Positions 53,570-63,203 are shown, numbered from the stretch's first letter. The stretch is DNA of 64,000 bases from Geomonas oryzisoli (GCF_018986915.1 NZ_CP076723.1:3831501-3895500); one strand, 5' to 3'. Numbers and translations: made by a program. Notes: a model not told the origin generated them from the sequence alone.

Positions 53570-55489
53570 TTACTTCTTGTCGTCCTTCACTTCCTCGAAG
53601 TCGGCGTCGACCACCTTCTCGCCCTTGGCGGCTCCGCCGGCTTCCGGCTCGGCGTGCTGCTCGCCACCCTCGGCGCCCGCTGCCTGTGCCTTGGCGTAGA
53701 CCGCCTCGGCCAGCTTGTGGGACGCCTGCATCAGGGTTTCGCTCGCCTTCTTGATCTCATCGGCGTCGCTTCCTTCCAGGGCCTTCTTGAGGCCGGCGAT
53801 CCCTTCCTCGATCTTCTGCTTCTCGGCAGCGTCGATCTTGTCGCCGAACTCGTTCAGGGACTTCTCGGTGGAGTAGATCAGGTTGTCGCCCTGGTTCTTG
53901 GCTTCGATCAGCTCGCGCTTCTTCTTGTCCTCGGCGGCGTGCGCCTCGGCGTCGCGCACCATCTTCTCCACTTCCTCCTTGGAGAGACCGGAGGAGGCGG
54001 TGATGCGGATGGACTGCTCCTTGCCGGTACCGAGGTCCTTCGCGGAGACGTGGACGATGCCGTTGGCGTCGATGTCGAAGGTCACCTCGATCTGCGGCAC
54101 GCCGCGCGGTGCGGCCGGGATCCCGGAGAGCTCGAAGTTGCCCAGGGTCTTGTTGTCGGAGGCCATCTCGCGCTCGCCCTGCAGGACGTGGATGGAAACC
54201 GCCGGCTGGTTGTCGGCCGCGGTGGAGAACACCTGGGACTTCCTGCACGGGATGGTGGAGTTCTTGTCGATCAGCTTGGTCATCACGCTGCCCAGGGTTT
54301 CGATGCCCAGGGAAAGCGGGGTGACGTCGAGCAGCAGCACGTCTTTCACGTCGCCGCGCAGAACGCCGCCCTGGATGGCTGCGCCGATGGCAACGACCTC
54401 GTCCGGGTTGACACCGCGGTTGGGGACCTTGCCGAAGATGTCCTGCACCTTCTTCTGCACGATCGGCATGCGGGTCATGCCGCCCACCAGGATGACCTCG
54501 TCGATGTCGGAAGCGGAGAGGCCTGCGTCCCTGAGCGCGGTGCGGCAGGGGCCTTCCAGCTTCGCGATCAGGTCGGCGCAGATGGACTCGAGTTTCGCGC
54601 GGGTCAGCTTCATGGTCAGGTGCTTGGGACCGGAAGCGTCGGCGGTGATGAACGGCAGGTTGATGTCGGTCTCAAGCGAGGTGGAGAGCTCGCATTTCGC
54701 CTTCTCGCCCGCCTCTTTCAGCCTCTGCAGCGCCATCTTGTCGCCCCTGAGGTCGATGCCCTGGTCCTTTTTGAACTCGTCGGCGATGTGGTCGATGATC
54801 TTCTGGTCGAAGTCCTCGCCGCCCAGGAAGGTGTCGCCGTTGGTGGACTTCACCTCGAAGACCCCTTCACCGAGTTCCAGGATGGAGACGTCGAAGGTAC
54901 CGCCGCCCAGGTCGAACACGGCGATCTTCTCGTCCTTCTTCTTGTCCAGGCCGTAGGCGAGTGCCGCCGCGGTCGGCTCGTTGATGATGCGCAGGACGTT
55001 GAGGCCCGCGATCTTGCCCGCGTCCTTGGTGGCCTGGCGCTGGGAGTCGTCGAAGTACGCCGGGACGGTGATGACCGCGTCGGTGACGGTCTCCCCGAGG
55101 TAGTCCTCGGCGGTCTTCTTCATCTTCATCAGCACCATCGCCGAAATCTCAGGCGGAGAGTATTTCTGGCCGCGCACCTCGACCCATGCGTCGGCGTTGT
55201 CGGCCTTGACGATCTTGAACGGGGAGATGGCGATGTCCTTCTTGACCGCCTCGGTATCGTACTTGCGCCCGATCAGGCGCTTGATGGCGTACAGGGTGTT
55301 CTCGGGGTTGGTGACCGCCTGGCGCTTGGCCTGCTGGCCCACCAGCCGCTCGCCGTTCTCGGCGAATGCGATCATGGAAGGAGTGGTGCGGCTTCCTTCT
55401 GCGTTCGCTATGACAACCGGCTCTCCACCTTCCATCACTGCGACGCAGGAGTTGGTGGTCCCGAGGTCGATTCCTATTACTCTACTCAT
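53570..55489 (-). CDS. dnaK: Chaperone protein DnaK (Hsp70)
   Basis: ATP-dependent cytosolic Hsp70 chaperone, 639 residues, full length. The ATPase signature [14 protein letters not shown] is at the N-terminus, followed by [13 protein letters not shown] sequence ([14 protein letters not shown]), the linker [15 protein letters not shown] and a substrate-binding domain. The C-terminal lid ends [17 protein letters not shown], the usual conserved tail. GAGGAGG precedes the ATG by 7 nt. It is flanked by grpE and dnaJ in the usual heat-shock order. Confidence 0.97.
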   Translation of the reverse strand: MSRVIGIDLGTTNSCVAVMEGGEPVVIANAEGSRTTPSMIAFAENGERLVGQQAKRQAVTNPENTLYAIKRLIGRKYDTEAVKKDIAISPFKIVKADNADAWVEVRGQKYSPPEISAMVLMKMKKTAEDYLGETVTDAVITVPAYFDDSQRQATKDAGKIAGLNVLRIINEPTAAALAYGLDKKKDEKIAVFDLGGGTFDVSILELGEGVFEVKSTNGDTFLGGEDFDQKIIDHIADEFKKDQGIDLRGDKMALQRLKEAGEKAKCELSTSLETDINLPFITADASGPKHLTMKLTRAKLESICADLIAKLEGPCRTALRDAGLSASDIDEVILVGGMTRMPIVQKKVQDIFGKVPNRGVNPDEVVAIGAAIQGGVLRGDVKDVLLLDVTPLSLGIETLGSVMTKLIDKNSTIPCRKSQVFSTAADNQPAVSIHVLQGEREMASDNKTLGNFELSGIPAAPRGVPQIEVTFDIDANGIVHVSAKDLGTGKEQSIRITASSGLSKEEVEKMVRDAEAHAAEDKKKRELIEAKNQGDNLIYSTEKSLNEFGDKIDAAEKQKIEEGIAGLKKALEGSDADEIKKASETLMQASHKLAEAVYAKAQAAGAEGGEQHAEPEAGGAAKGEKVVDADFEEVKDDKK

Positions 55490-55575
55490 GTGATTGCCTC
55501 CTCATATGGTAACTGTCACTGTGCAAGCTAGTCATGCCCCCGGTAAAAAACAAGGGGCGGGGTGGAAAAAAACTT

Positions 55576-55653
55576 CAGGGGCTAGGGACTGGGGGCTAGG
55601 GGCTGGCAAAACCAATGTCTTCACTAGCCCCTAGCCCCTCATCCCTAGTCCCT
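55576..55653. repeat. Intergenic inverted repeat between grpE and dnaK
   Basis: The two arms are built from GGGGCTAGGGACT/GGGGCTAGGGGCT-like units and their complements (CAGGG..CTAGGG at 55576 onward, CCCTAG..CCCTG up to 55653), separated by about 20 nt. It forms a long imperfect hairpin and reads like a dispersed element rather than a simple terminator. Confidence 0.65.
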
Positions 55654-55657
55654 GCTT

Positions 55658-56218
55658 TTACGGCTTAACGGCCACCGTGACCATCGCGGGGCGCAGCAAC
55701 CGGTCGTTCAACATGTACCCCTTCTGGAACACGTTCACGATGGTGTTGGGCTCCTGCTCCTCGCTGGGCACCTGGGTCATCGCCTGGTGGAAGGCGGGGT
55801 CGAACGGGGTCCCGGCCGGGGTCTCCACCGGGGTGACGCCGAACTTCTTCAGGGTGGAGATGAGCATGGTCAGCGTGAGCTTCACCCCCTCGATGATGGG
55901 ATCGTCCGCGCTGGCGTGGTCGATGGCACGCTCCAGGTTGTCGACCGAGGGGAGCAGTTCCAGGATGATCTGCTCGTTGCCGTACTTCAGGATCTCTTCC
56001 TTCTCCTTCTGTACCCTCTTCCGGTAGTTCTCAAGGTCGGCCCGCTCGCGCAGGTACTTGTCCCAGTTGGCCGCGGACTCAAGCCCTTTGGCGGCCAGCG
56101 CCTCTTCCAATTCCTTGATCCGATCCGCATCCGACAGCGGCTGCGCCAGTTCTACATGGTCCTGCGCCGCCTCCGCCTTCTTGTCGTGCTGGTGCGCATC
56201 GTGTTTTTTCTTGTCCAT
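55658..56218 (-). CDS. grpE: Nucleotide exchange factor GrpE
   Basis: Releases ADP from DnaK. A 186-residue protein with a charged N-terminal tail ([15 protein letters not shown]) and a long helix and coiled-coil ([10 protein letters not shown] ... [19 protein letters not shown]). The C-terminal beta domain includes [20 protein letters not shown], the GrpE signature region, and ends [16 protein letters not shown]. Its ATG follows AAAGGAGACGATAAAGGG. It lies between hrcA and dnaK. Confidence 0.95.
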   Translation of the reverse strand: MDKKKHDAHQHDKKAEAAQDHVELAQPLSDADRIKELEEALAAKGLESAANWDKYLRERADLENYRKRVQKEKEEILKYGNEQIILELLPSVDNLERAIDHASADDPIIEGVKLTLTMLISTLKKFGVTPVETPAGTPFDPAFHQAMTQVPSEEQEPNTIVNVFQKGYMLNDRLLRPAMVTVAVKP

Positions 56219-56243
56219 CCCTTTATCGTCTCCTTTTCTCGCG

Positions 56244-57278
56244 CTACTCGGTATCGAGCAGGCGGCTGATCAGTTTCGCCGTGTAATCCACGATCGGTAT
56301 CACCCGGCCGTAGCCCATCCGGGTGGGGCCAATCACCCCGAGCACCCCGACCGTGTCCTTGCCGGTCAGGTAGGTGGAGGTGACCAGGCTCATACCCTCC
56401 ATCTTGAGCAGGGGCGATTCCGACCCGATGAAGATCTGCACCCCTTCGGCCTGCATGGAGCGGTCCAGCAGGTCCAGAAGAAGGCTCTTCTTCTCGAAGG
56501 CCCGGAAAATCTCGCGCATCTTGGCGGCGTCGGCGAATTCCGGCTGGTCCAGGATGTTGGCCTGCCCCTCCAGGAAGATCTCGGTGCTGTCAGTCCTGAT
56601 GGTCTGCTCGGAAAGCGCGATCGCCTTCGCCATCAGCGAATCGTAACGCACCTTCTCGCTCTGCATCTCGGCCAGGAGCCGTTCGCGCACCTGGGCCAGG
56701 GTGAGCCCCTGCAGCATCCCGTTCAGGTAGTTGGCCATGCGGACCAGGTCCTCCTGCGGGATTTCCTCCTCGGTTTCCAGGAGCCGGTTCTGCACCGTGC
56801 CGTTTTGCGACACCAGGATGGCCAGGATGCGGTGGCTGGACAGCTTGACGAATTCCATCTGGTGGAAGACGTTGGCCGCCATGCGCGGCGCCATCACCAC
56901 CCCCATGTAGCTCGAGGTGGTGGAAAGGAGGCGGCTGGCCTCCTTGAGCATCTCCGCCGGATCCTTGCCGGCCATGCGGCAGCGCCTGCGGATTTCGTCG
57001 CGCTTGCCCGCGGTGAGGTTCTGTTTCGCCTCCAGGATCGAATTGACGTAGAGGCGGTAGGCCTTGTCGGTGGGGATGCGGCCGGCGGAGGTATGCGGCG
57101 AGGCGAGCAGCCCCATCTCCTCCAGGTCGGACATGACGTTGCGCACCGTAGCCGGCGAAAGCGCCAGCTCGTGGCTGCGCGTGATGGTCCTGCTCCCCAC
57201 CGGCTCAGCGGTCGCTATGTAATCCTCGATGACCGCTTCGAGGATGCGTTTTCCACGTTCAGAAAGTTGCTCTTCCAT
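56244..57278 (-). CDS. hrcA: Heat-inducible transcription repressor HrcA
   Basis: Represses class I heat-shock genes by binding the CIRCE operator; its folding depends on GroEL in known systems. The start at 57278 ([13 protein letters not shown]) is used because GAGGGG precedes it; the TTG at 57293 overlaps that site. A winged helix at about residues 1-75 ([30 protein letters not shown]) includes the recognition helix. The rest is the GAF-like and dimerisation region, ending [28 protein letters not shown]. It is the first gene of hrcA-grpE-dnaK-dnaJ, with a CIRCE 21 nt upstream, so it is autoregulated. Confidence 0.96.
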   Translation of the reverse strand: MEEQLSERGKRILEAVIEDYIATAEPVGSRTITRSHELALSPATVRNVMSDLEEMGLLASPHTSAGRIPTDKAYRLYVNSILEAKQNLTAGKRDEIRRRCRMAGKDPAEMLKEASRLLSTTSSYMGVVMAPRMAANVFHQMEFVKLSSHRILAILVSQNGTVQNRLLETEEEIPQEDLVRMANYLNGMLQGLTLAQVRERLLAEMQSEKVRYDSLMAKAIALSEQTIRTDSTEIFLEGQANILDQPEFADAAKMREIFRAFEKKSLLLDLLDRSMQAEGVQIFIGSESPLLKMEGMSLVTSTYLTGKDTVGVLGVIGPTRMGYGRVIPIVDYTAKLISRLLDTE

Positions 57279-57299
57279 AGCCTTGCCCCTCAAAAGCTT

Positions 57300-57326
57300 T
57301 TAGCACTCAAAAAGTTCGAGTGCTAA
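57300..57326 (-). promoter_or_regulatory. CIRCE operator of the hrcA operon
   Basis: TTAGCACTC, a 9-nt spacer, and GAGTGCTAA form a perfect match to the HrcA-binding CIRCE consensus. It sits between the putative promoter (57336-57364) and the hrcA start. Confidence 0.98.
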
Positions 57327-57335
57327 ACGAGCTTC

Positions 57336-57364
57336 AAGTTAGCAACGCACCTTTGCTTTGTCAA
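57336..57364 (-). promoter_or_regulatory. Sigma-70 type promoter of hrcA
   Basis: On the minus strand: TTGACA (57364-57359), a 17-nt spacer, and TAACTT (57341-57336). Transcription would start next to the CIRCE. Confidence 0.8.
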
Positions 57365-57416
57365 GGGGTTCTCTGGCAGGATTATGGCGGCGTGTCGGGT
57401 TTGGTGTTGCCGTACG

Positions 57417-57531
57417 AGTCCCCCCTCCCCTTGCGGGAGGGGGTTAGGGGGTGGGGGTAGGTGCCACATTGTAGTTGATGGCAACTTCACCCTCCCCCCT
57501 GCCCCCTCCCGTCAAGGGAGGGGGAGAGTTG
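57417..57531. repeat. Intergenic inverted repeat upstream of hrcA
   Basis: CCCCCTCCCCTTGCGGGAGG at about 57420 and its counterpart GTCAAGGGAGGGGG plus CACCCTCCCCCCTGCCCCCT (about 57488-57524) form nested stems. It looks like a dispersed G/C-rich element that also serves as the end of the hemW transcript. Confidence 0.6.
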
Positions 57532-57562
57532 GCAACTGGACAACGCTGGGACACTGGCGGAT

Positions 57563-58708
57563 TTACAGAAAGCGGGAGAAGATGCTGTTGGCGATGATCA
57601 CCGAGCTGTCGGCGAGACGGATGCGCCCCCCCTCTGCGACCAGGAGGCCCGCCCGCAACAGCTCGTCCACCTGAGCCAGCCGGTCGGCCAGCGCCTCCTC
57701 GCCGAATGCGGCCTTGAGGGGCGCGAGCTCGAGCCCGGTCAACACCCGAAGCCCCAGGAAGAAGCTCTCGGCCACGGCGTCATCCGGGGTGAGCTGCACC
57801 GGCTCCCGCTCCGGAAGGAGTCCGGCGGCAATGGCGGCACGGTAGTCGTCGAGGTCGGCGGCGTTACTCCAGCGGCGCCCGATTCCGTCGGGATTCCAGA
57901 AGGAATGCGCACCGGAGCCGAAACCGAGGTAGCTTAGCCGGCTCCAGTAGGATTGGTTGTGGCGGGAAAAGCGGCCGGGTCGGCCGAAGTTGGAGATCTC
58001 GTAATGAACATAGCCGGCGCCGGTGAGGAGTTCGGTGGTGGTTTCGAACATCCGGGCCGCCTCCTCCTCTCCGGGGAGGGCCAGCTCACCCCGGTCGTAC
58101 AGTCTTTCGAAGGGGGTTCCCTCCTCGATGGAGAGCGCGTAGGCGGAGACATGTTCGGGGGCGAGGTCTATCCCCTGGCCGAGCGCGGCACGCCACTCTT
58201 CCAGGGACTGCCCGGGGAGGGAGTGCATCAGGTCGATGCTGATGTTGTCGAAGCCAGCCCGGCGCGCCTGTTCGAACGCCGTGAGTGCCTGGGGCACGGT
58301 GTGCACCCGCCCGAGCCTTTGCAGCAGGCGCTCCTCGAAGGACTGGATCCCCAGCGACAGGCGGTTCACCCCAGCGGCCCGGTAGCCGGCGAGCCGCTCC
58401 GGGGTCAGCGTCCCGGGGTTCGCCTCCAGGGTCACCTCCGCTCCCTGTTCCAGACCGAAGCGAAGCGCCGCCTGCTCGATGAGGCGCCCCACCAGCTCCG
58501 GTGCCATGAGCGACGGCGTGCCGCCGCCGAAGTAGAGCGTCGGGGCCTGCACCGGCTCGGGGAGCGCCGCCTGGCGCAGCTCCATCTCGCGCAGCAGCAG
58601 CTCCACGTAGCCGGACAGCTCGTCGCCCGACCAGGCGGTCGAGTTGAAGTCGCAGTACAGGCATTTCTTGAGGCAGAAAGGGAAGTGTATATATAGACCG
58701 GCTTGCAT
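57563..58708 (-). CDS. hemW: Radical SAM haem chaperone HemW
   Basis: HemW-type radical SAM protein, thought to insert haem into respiratory enzymes; often misnamed oxygen-independent coproporphyrinogen oxidase. 381 residues. The iron-sulfur motif CLKKCLYC (CX3CX2C) is at about residues 12-19, followed by FGGGTPSLM, EANPGTLTPE, GVNRLSLGIQSF and SIDLMHSLPGQ, with a C-terminal winged region. The longer N-terminal motif of true HemN is absent, which supports HemW. The ATG is preceded by AGGAGCGC at a rather long spacing. A haem chaperone fits a cytochrome-rich organism. Confidence 0.92.
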   Translation of the reverse strand: MQAGLYIHFPFCLKKCLYCDFNSTAWSGDELSGYVELLLREMELRQAALPEPVQAPTLYFGGGTPSLMAPELVGRLIEQAALRFGLEQGAEVTLEANPGTLTPERLAGYRAAGVNRLSLGIQSFEERLLQRLGRVHTVPQALTAFEQARRAGFDNISIDLMHSLPGQSLEEWRAALGQGIDLAPEHVSAYALSIEEGTPFERLYDRGELALPGEEEAARMFETTTELLTGAGYVHYEISNFGRPGRFSRHNQSYWSRLSYLGFGSGAHSFWNPDGIGRRWSNAADLDDYRAAIAAGLLPEREPVQLTPDDAVAESFFLGLRVLTGLELAPLKAAFGEEALADRLAQVDELLRAGLLVAEGGRIRLADSSVIIANSIFSRFL

Positions 58709-58944
58709 GGCTGCGGCGCTCCTTTACACGCCAGCTATCGTTCTAGCAGATCCCGTCTCTTCTTGTCACGCAAAAGCACCGCAACTGCATGAAGATGCTT
58801 GAAATACTCGATTAGGACGTTTACACTCCAGTTCCCGTCCCCTTTGCGGAGGGGTGGCAACCGTAGGGGCAAATGATATTTGTCCAGCCGACGGCGGCCC
58901 CTGACAGTGACGATGGCAAGCGGGACAAAGAGGCCAGATGCACA
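58709..58944. other. Gene-free region between hemW and the hydrolase gene
   Basis: No supported gene. It includes a degenerate relative of the dispersed palindrome (GGCAAATGATATTTGTCC, about 58864-58883). Confidence 0.5.
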
Positions 58945-58964
58945 GGGCGAATGATTATTCGCCC
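58945..58964. repeat. Dispersed 20-bp palindrome, copy 2
   Basis: GGGCGAATGATTATTCGCCC, the reverse complement of the copy at 51705-51724. Confidence 0.85.
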
Positions 58965-59006
58965 CTACATAGAGTTGTACGTCATCGCAATCAACCAGGA
59001 GGGGAC

Positions 59007-59786
59007 ATGCAGAAGAGCATCAAGGCCGCCGCGCTGCAGTTCAACATAGCGCTGGGGGACATCGACAAGAACCTGGCATACGTAACGGAGAAACTGCGCC
59101 GGCTCGCCGCCGATGGGGTGGAGCTCGCGGTACTGCCGGAGATGTGGAGCTGCGCTTTCGACTACCGCCAGCTGAACCAGCTGGCCCTGCAGACCCCGGC
59201 ACTGGTGGAGCGCATCCTGACCCTTTCCGGGAAGCTCGGTATGACCATCATCGGGAGCCTGCCGGAACCGCACGGCGAGAAGGTCTACAACACCGCCTAC
59301 GTCGCCGACCGTGGCAAGCTGGCCGGGAGCTACCGGAAGATGCACCTCTTCGGCCTCATGCACGAGGACCGGCACCTGGACCGCGGCGACGCCGTCTGCC
59401 TGGTCGACACCAGCGTCGGCAAGATCGGGGTCATGATCTGCTACGACATCCGGTTCCCTGAGCTCGCGCGCAGGCTTGCTGTGGACGGCGCAGACATCAT
59501 CGCCATCAGCGGCGAGTGGCCCAAGCCGCGCGAGGAGCACTGGCGCACCCTGATACGCGCCCGCGCCATCGAAAACCAGCTTTTCGTGGTCGCCACCAAC
59601 ACCTGCGGCATAATCGGCAAGCTCGATTTCTTCGGCTCCTCTCTCATCATCAACCCGAAGGGGGAACTGCTGGCCGAAGGAGGCTACGAAAACTGCGAGC
59701 CGACCGCGATCCTCGATCCCGAAGAGATCACCTCCTGGCGCTCGAGTATCAACTGCTTCCAGGACAGACGGCCGGAGTGCTATTAA
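59007..59786 (+). CDS. Carbon-nitrogen (nitrilase-family) hydrolase
   Basis: Cytosolic amidase of the nitrilase superfamily, 259 residues. The catalytic triad is visible: Glu in LAVLPEMWS (about residue 43), Lys in GSYRKMHLFG (about 111) and Cys in VMICYDIRFPE (about 145). The form is closest to omega-amidase and related small amidases; the exact substrate is uncertain. The start at 59007 is fixed by AGGAGGGGAC directly upstream; the frame extends further back through the repeat region but lacks a ribosome site. It stands alone between two repeat-bearing gaps. Confidence 0.9.
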   Translation: MQKSIKAAALQFNIALGDIDKNLAYVTEKLRRLAADGVELAVLPEMWSCAFDYRQLNQLALQTPALVERILTLSGKLGMTIIGSLPEPHGEKVYNTAYVADRGKLAGSYRKMHLFGLMHEDRHLDRGDAVCLVDTSVGKIGVMICYDIRFPELARRLAVDGADIIAISGEWPKPREEHWRTLIRARAIENQLFVVATNTCGIIGKLDFFGSSLIINPKGELLAEGGYENCEPTAILDPEEITSWRSSINCFQDRRPECY

Positions 59787-59905
59787 ACCGCAAGGCTCAA
59801 CGCAAAGGCGCCAAGGCGCGAAGCCGCAATGAAAAGCGGGACGAGGGCATAAGGCCGTAACAATTTTTACCCTTGGCGTCTTTGCGGCTCTGCGTTGCGT
59901 TAATG
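59785..59905. repeat. Intergenic inverted repeat after the hydrolase gene
   Basis: AACGCAAAGGCGCCAAGGCG near 59799 and CCTTGGCGTCTTTGCGGCTC near 59871 onward are largely complementary. The sequence is of the AACGCAAAG/CTTTGCG type often dispersed in bacterial genomes, and it may also end the hydrolase transcript. Confidence 0.65.
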
Positions 59906-59948
59906 CATTTAGGCCCCCTGCCTCATGGGCCACGGCACGTGTTTCCTG

Positions 59949-59977
59949 TTGACTTCCCAATGGGTTCAGCATATTTT
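59949..59977 (+). promoter_or_regulatory. Promoter of the tol operon
   Basis: TTGACT at 59949-59954, a 17-nt spacer, and TATTTT at 59972-59977, about 37 nt before the tolQ start. Confidence 0.65.
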
Positions 59978-60014
59978 TCCAGTTTGATTTCCATCTAACC
60001 GCGGAGGTTGCTAC

Positions 60015-60689
60015 GTGGGCATGCTTGCTTCGACCGGCCTGGTCGTAAAACTGGTACTTTTGCTGTTGCTCTATTTCTCGGTGGTTTCCTGGGGCATCAT
60101 CTTCTACAAGCTGCTGCAGGTGTACCGCGCCAACGGCGCCTCCGAGCGCTTCCTCGAGTTCTTCTGGAAAGCCAAGCGCTTCGACGCCATCAACTCCCAG
60201 CTGGACCGCTTCGAGCACTCCCCCCTCACCGTCCTGTTCCAGGAAGGGTACGGGGAGCTCAGGAAACTGCAGGAGAAGGTCGAGGAAAAGGCTGACCCCA
60301 ACATCGTCAGCACCGACTTGGGCGGCGTGGACAACATCGCCCGCGCCCTGCGCCGTGCTACCACCATAGAGATCACCAGGCTGGAAAAATACCTCACCTT
60401 CCTGGCCACCACCGGCGCCACCGCACCGTTCGTGGGCCTCTTCGGCACCGTCTGGGGCATCATGACCGCGTTCGAGAAGATCGGTCAGAGCGGTTCCGCA
60501 TCGCTTGCGGTCGTAGCACCGGGCATTGCCGAGGCGCTCATCGCCACCGCGATCGGCCTGGTCGCCGCCATCCCGGCCGTCATGGGGTACAACCACTTCC
60601 AGCACAAGATCAAGGTACTCATCTCGGAGATGGACAGCTTCTCCACCGAATTCCTCAACATCGTTCAGCGTAACTTCGCGGGGAGATAA
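60015..60689 (+). CDS. tolQ: TolQ inner-membrane motor protein
   Basis: MotA/TolQ/ExbB-family proton channel subunit that powers the Tol-Pal envelope system. 224 residues with three membrane segments: residues 9-31, and two in the conserved C-terminal block (ATTGATAPFVGLFGTVWGIM and EALIATAIGLVAAIPAVMGYN). A cytoplasmic loop of about 90 residues separates the first and second. The GTG start has GGAGG 7 nt upstream; an ATG two codons later is possible. tolR follows after 3 nt. Confidence 0.95.
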   Translation: MGMLASTGLVVKLVLLLLLYFSVVSWGIIFYKLLQVYRANGASERFLEFFWKAKRFDAINSQLDRFEHSPLTVLFQEGYGELRKLQEKVEEKADPNIVSTDLGGVDNIARALRRATTIEITRLEKYLTFLATTGATAPFVGLFGTVWGIMTAFEKIGQSGSASLAVVAPGIAEALIATAIGLVAAIPAVMGYNHFQHKIKVLISEMDSFSTEFLNIVQRNFAGR

Positions 60690-60692
60690 GCC

Positions 60693-61112
60693 ATGGAGTT
60701 CGGCAACAGGGAAAACGGCGATCGCGGCACCATGTCGCAGATAAACGTGACACCTCTGGTCGACGTCATGCTGGTGCTCTTGATCATCTTCATGGTCACC
60801 GCGCCGATGATGCAGCAGGGGGTCCAGGTCAACCTCCCCAAGGCGGAAACCAAGTCGCTGGCGCCCAAGGAGGACACCCTGGTGGTCTCCGTCGAGCAGT
60901 CCGGCAAGACTTTCATCAATTCGACCGAAGTATCGGGCGATCAATTAAAAGATAAACTGACCACCATGCTGGCCGGCCGCGAGAAACGCGAGGTGTTTCT
61001 CAAGGCGGACCAGGCAGTCCCCTACGGCGATGTAGTCCGGGTCATGGCCCAGATCAAGGGCGCCGGCGTGGAGCGCCTGGGCATGGTGACGGAGTCCCCG
61101 CAACGCCGATGA
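60693..61112 (+). CDS. tolR: TolR inner-membrane protein
   Basis: ExbD/TolR family partner of TolQ, 139 residues. The single membrane segment LVDVMLVLLIIFMVTAPMM (about residues 22-40) contains the conserved aspartate for proton flow, preceded by the MSQINVTPL motif. The periplasmic domain ends in KADQAVPYGDVVRVMAQIKGAG. Its stop overlaps the next start by 4 bp (ATGA). Confidence 0.95.
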   Translation: MEFGNRENGDRGTMSQINVTPLVDVMLVLLIIFMVTAPMMQQGVQVNLPKAETKSLAPKEDTLVVSVEQSGKTFINSTEVSGDQLKDKLTTMLAGREKREVFLKADQAVPYGDVVRVMAQIKGAGVERLGMVTESPQRR

Positions 61113-61867
61113 AAACCGCGTTAACGCGCAACTACCCGGGGCCGGGGGGGATGCTGGCGCTCTCCCTCGTCTGCCACCTGGTCGTGTTCCTGATCATCGC
61201 GAACTGGCACTTCTCCCCCGAGTTCCTTCGGGACGAAACCCCGGTGACCTACGTCGACATGGTGACGCTGCCGGTCGCCGCGCCGCAAAGCGGTGTGCCG
61301 CAGGCACCGGCTGCGGCCGAGAGCAAGGCTCCCGCCGCGCCGGCCCCAGTCCCCCCGGCGCCTGCCAAGCCGGCCATGGCACTGCCGACCAAGCCCGCAG
61401 CCAAGACGCCGCCTCCGAAATCCCAGGCCAAAACCGAACAGCAGCAAAAAGAGGCCGAGGACAAGGCCTTCAGCGATCGGATGGCCAAGCTGCAGCAAAA
61501 GGCCGAAGACCGGCGCCAGGCTGCGGTACTGGATGCGATGCGCAACAGAGGGAACGCCCGCACCGGGATGCCGGGAGCGACCGGCAACCAGGCGGGGAGC
61601 GACTACTCCTCGTACCTGCAGTCCCGGCTCAGGGACGCCCTCAAGCAGGTCATCGCCACCCAGACCAGCGCGCCGCAGGTGATCGCGACCATCACCGTCT
61701 CTCCCGACGGCCGCATCGAGTGTCGCGTGGAAAAGGGTTCCGGTGATGCCTTCTTCGACGACTCCGTACAACGGGCCGTGGCGCTCGCCGGCAAGACGCT
61801 GGTCCCCCCGCCCAACCGTTCGCAGTACAAACGCGTGTTCCGCTTCATGCCTGAAGGGGTGAAATAG
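61109..61867 (+). CDS. tolA: TolA/TonB-like envelope-spanning protein
   Basis: Links the TolQR motor to the outer membrane. 252 residues: a membrane segment at about 14-33, a Pro/Ala/Lys-rich linker (about 65-125) and a helical stretch with QQQKEAEDKAFSDRMAKLQQ. The C-terminal TonB-type domain contains VIATITVSPDGRIECRVEKGSG and a YKRVFRF end. Position between tolR and tolB argues for TolA function, while the C-terminal fold is TonB-like, so databases may call it energy transducer TonB. It overlaps tolR by 4 bp. Confidence 0.88.
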   Translation: MKTALTRNYPGPGGMLALSLVCHLVVFLIIANWHFSPEFLRDETPVTYVDMVTLPVAAPQSGVPQAPAAAESKAPAAPAPVPPAPAKPAMALPTKPAAKTPPPKSQAKTEQQQKEAEDKAFSDRMAKLQQKAEDRRQAAVLDAMRNRGNARTGMPGATGNQAGSDYSSYLQSRLRDALKQVIATQTSAPQVIATITVSPDGRIECRVEKGSGDAFFDDSVQRAVALAGKTLVPPPNRSQYKRVFRFMPEGVK

Positions 61868-63088
61868 ATGACAAGAATCCTCCTGTTACTGCTGCTACTG
61901 GTTCTGGGGCCGCAGAGCTTCGCGGCCGAGAGTTACCTCGACGTCACCGCCCCGACCTCCGGGAAGATGAAGCTCGCCATCGCACCCACGACCGCGCTCT
62001 CCGGTGCCGTTCCCGCCGACGTGGCGCGCGACCTCCCCGAGCTCTTCGGCTTCGACCTCGGCATCGCCGGTCCCTTCGAGATCGCCCCCGCCGAGGCCGG
62101 CAGCGCCCTTCTTCTGAAAAGCGCCTACACCGTCCAGGGCGAGACCGCCATCATCGAGTGCCGCCTGGTGGACCAGGTGCTCAACCGCGAGGTGATCGCC
62201 AAGCGCTACAGCGGCAGGGTGAAGGACCTGCGCCGCATGGGGCACGCCTTCTCGGACGAGGTGCTGCGCGTGCTGACCGGATCCAAGGGTCCCTTCACCG
62301 GCAAGATCGCCTACGTCTCCAAGGCCTCCGGCAACAAAGAAATCTACATCATGGACTACGACGGGCACAACCCGCAGCGGCTCACCAACAACGGCTCCAT
62401 CAACCTCTACCCCGACTTCGCCCCTTCGGGCAAGGAGCTCATCTACACCTCCTACAAGAAGGGGAACCCGGACCTGTACCGCCGCGAGCTCTTCACCGGG
62501 CAGGAAGCGCGCGTCTCCTCCAGGAGCGGCCTGAACGCGATGGGGGTCTTCTCCCCCGACGGCAACAAGATCGCCCTCGTTCTCTCCAAGGACGGTAACT
62601 CCGAGATCTACCAGATGAGCCGGGACGGCAAGGACCTGGTGCGGCTCACCAACAGCCACGCCATCGACGTCTCGCCGGCCTGGTCGCCCGACGGCTCCCG
62701 TATCGCCTTCGTCTCCGACCGGCTGGGCAAGCCGCAGCTCTTCGTCATGGACGCCAGCGGCGGCAACCTCAAGCGTCTCACCAGCAACGGGGCCTACAAC
62801 GTGACTCCGCGCTGGTCGCCCAAGGGGGACCGCATCGTCTACGCGCGCAAGGAAGGCGGTTTCCAGATCTACGCCATCAATCCGGACGGGTCCGGGGACA
62901 CCCAGCTCACCAGCGCGGGGAGCAACGAGCATCCCCGCTATTCACCCGACGGCCGCTTCATCGTCTTCAGCTCGACGCGGGACGGCGGCGAAGGTCTGTA
63001 CCTGATGCGGGCCGACGGCAGCGGCCAGATCAGGATCTCTCCGGACCGGGCGCAGAACACGCACCCGACCTGGTCGGTGAACTGGTGA
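61868..63088 (+). CDS. tolB: Tol-Pal system protein TolB
   Basis: Periplasmic beta-propeller protein that binds Pal and takes part in outer-membrane constriction. 406 residues with a signal peptide (cleavage near SFA-AE) and an N-terminal domain to about residue 140. About six WD-like blades of the type WSPDGSRIAFVSDR, FSPDGNKIALVLSKDG and YSPDGRFIVFSSTRDG follow. The ATG directly follows the tolA stop, with GAAGGGG upstream. Confidence 0.95.
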   Translation: MTRILLLLLLLVLGPQSFAAESYLDVTAPTSGKMKLAIAPTTALSGAVPADVARDLPELFGFDLGIAGPFEIAPAEAGSALLLKSAYTVQGETAIIECRLVDQVLNREVIAKRYSGRVKDLRRMGHAFSDEVLRVLTGSKGPFTGKIAYVSKASGNKEIYIMDYDGHNPQRLTNNGSINLYPDFAPSGKELIYTSYKKGNPDLYRRELFTGQEARVSSRSGLNAMGVFSPDGNKIALVLSKDGNSEIYQMSRDGKDLVRLTNSHAIDVSPAWSPDGSRIAFVSDRLGKPQLFVMDASGGNLKRLTSNGAYNVTPRWSPKGDRIVYARKEGGFQIYAINPDGSGDTQLTSAGSNEHPRYSPDGRFIVFSSTRDGGEGLYLMRADGSGQIRISPDRAQNTHPTWSVNW

Positions 63089-63104
63089 CGTCGAAGCATT
63101 GCCG

Positions 63105-63133
63105 TTGCCTAACCCGGAAAACGTGGGTATACT
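63105..63133 (+). promoter_or_regulatory. Separate promoter of pal
   Basis: TTGCCT at 63105-63110, a 17-nt spacer and TATACT at 63128-63133. A perfect 8-bp hairpin (AGACATCG at 63152-63159 with 63168-63175) follows in the leader of pal. Confidence 0.75.
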
Positions 63134-63203
63134 TTCAGTCGTTTTTTCAAGAGACATCGGCATACAGCGATGTCTATATTCCATAGATCAAAAGGAGTGG
63201 GGA

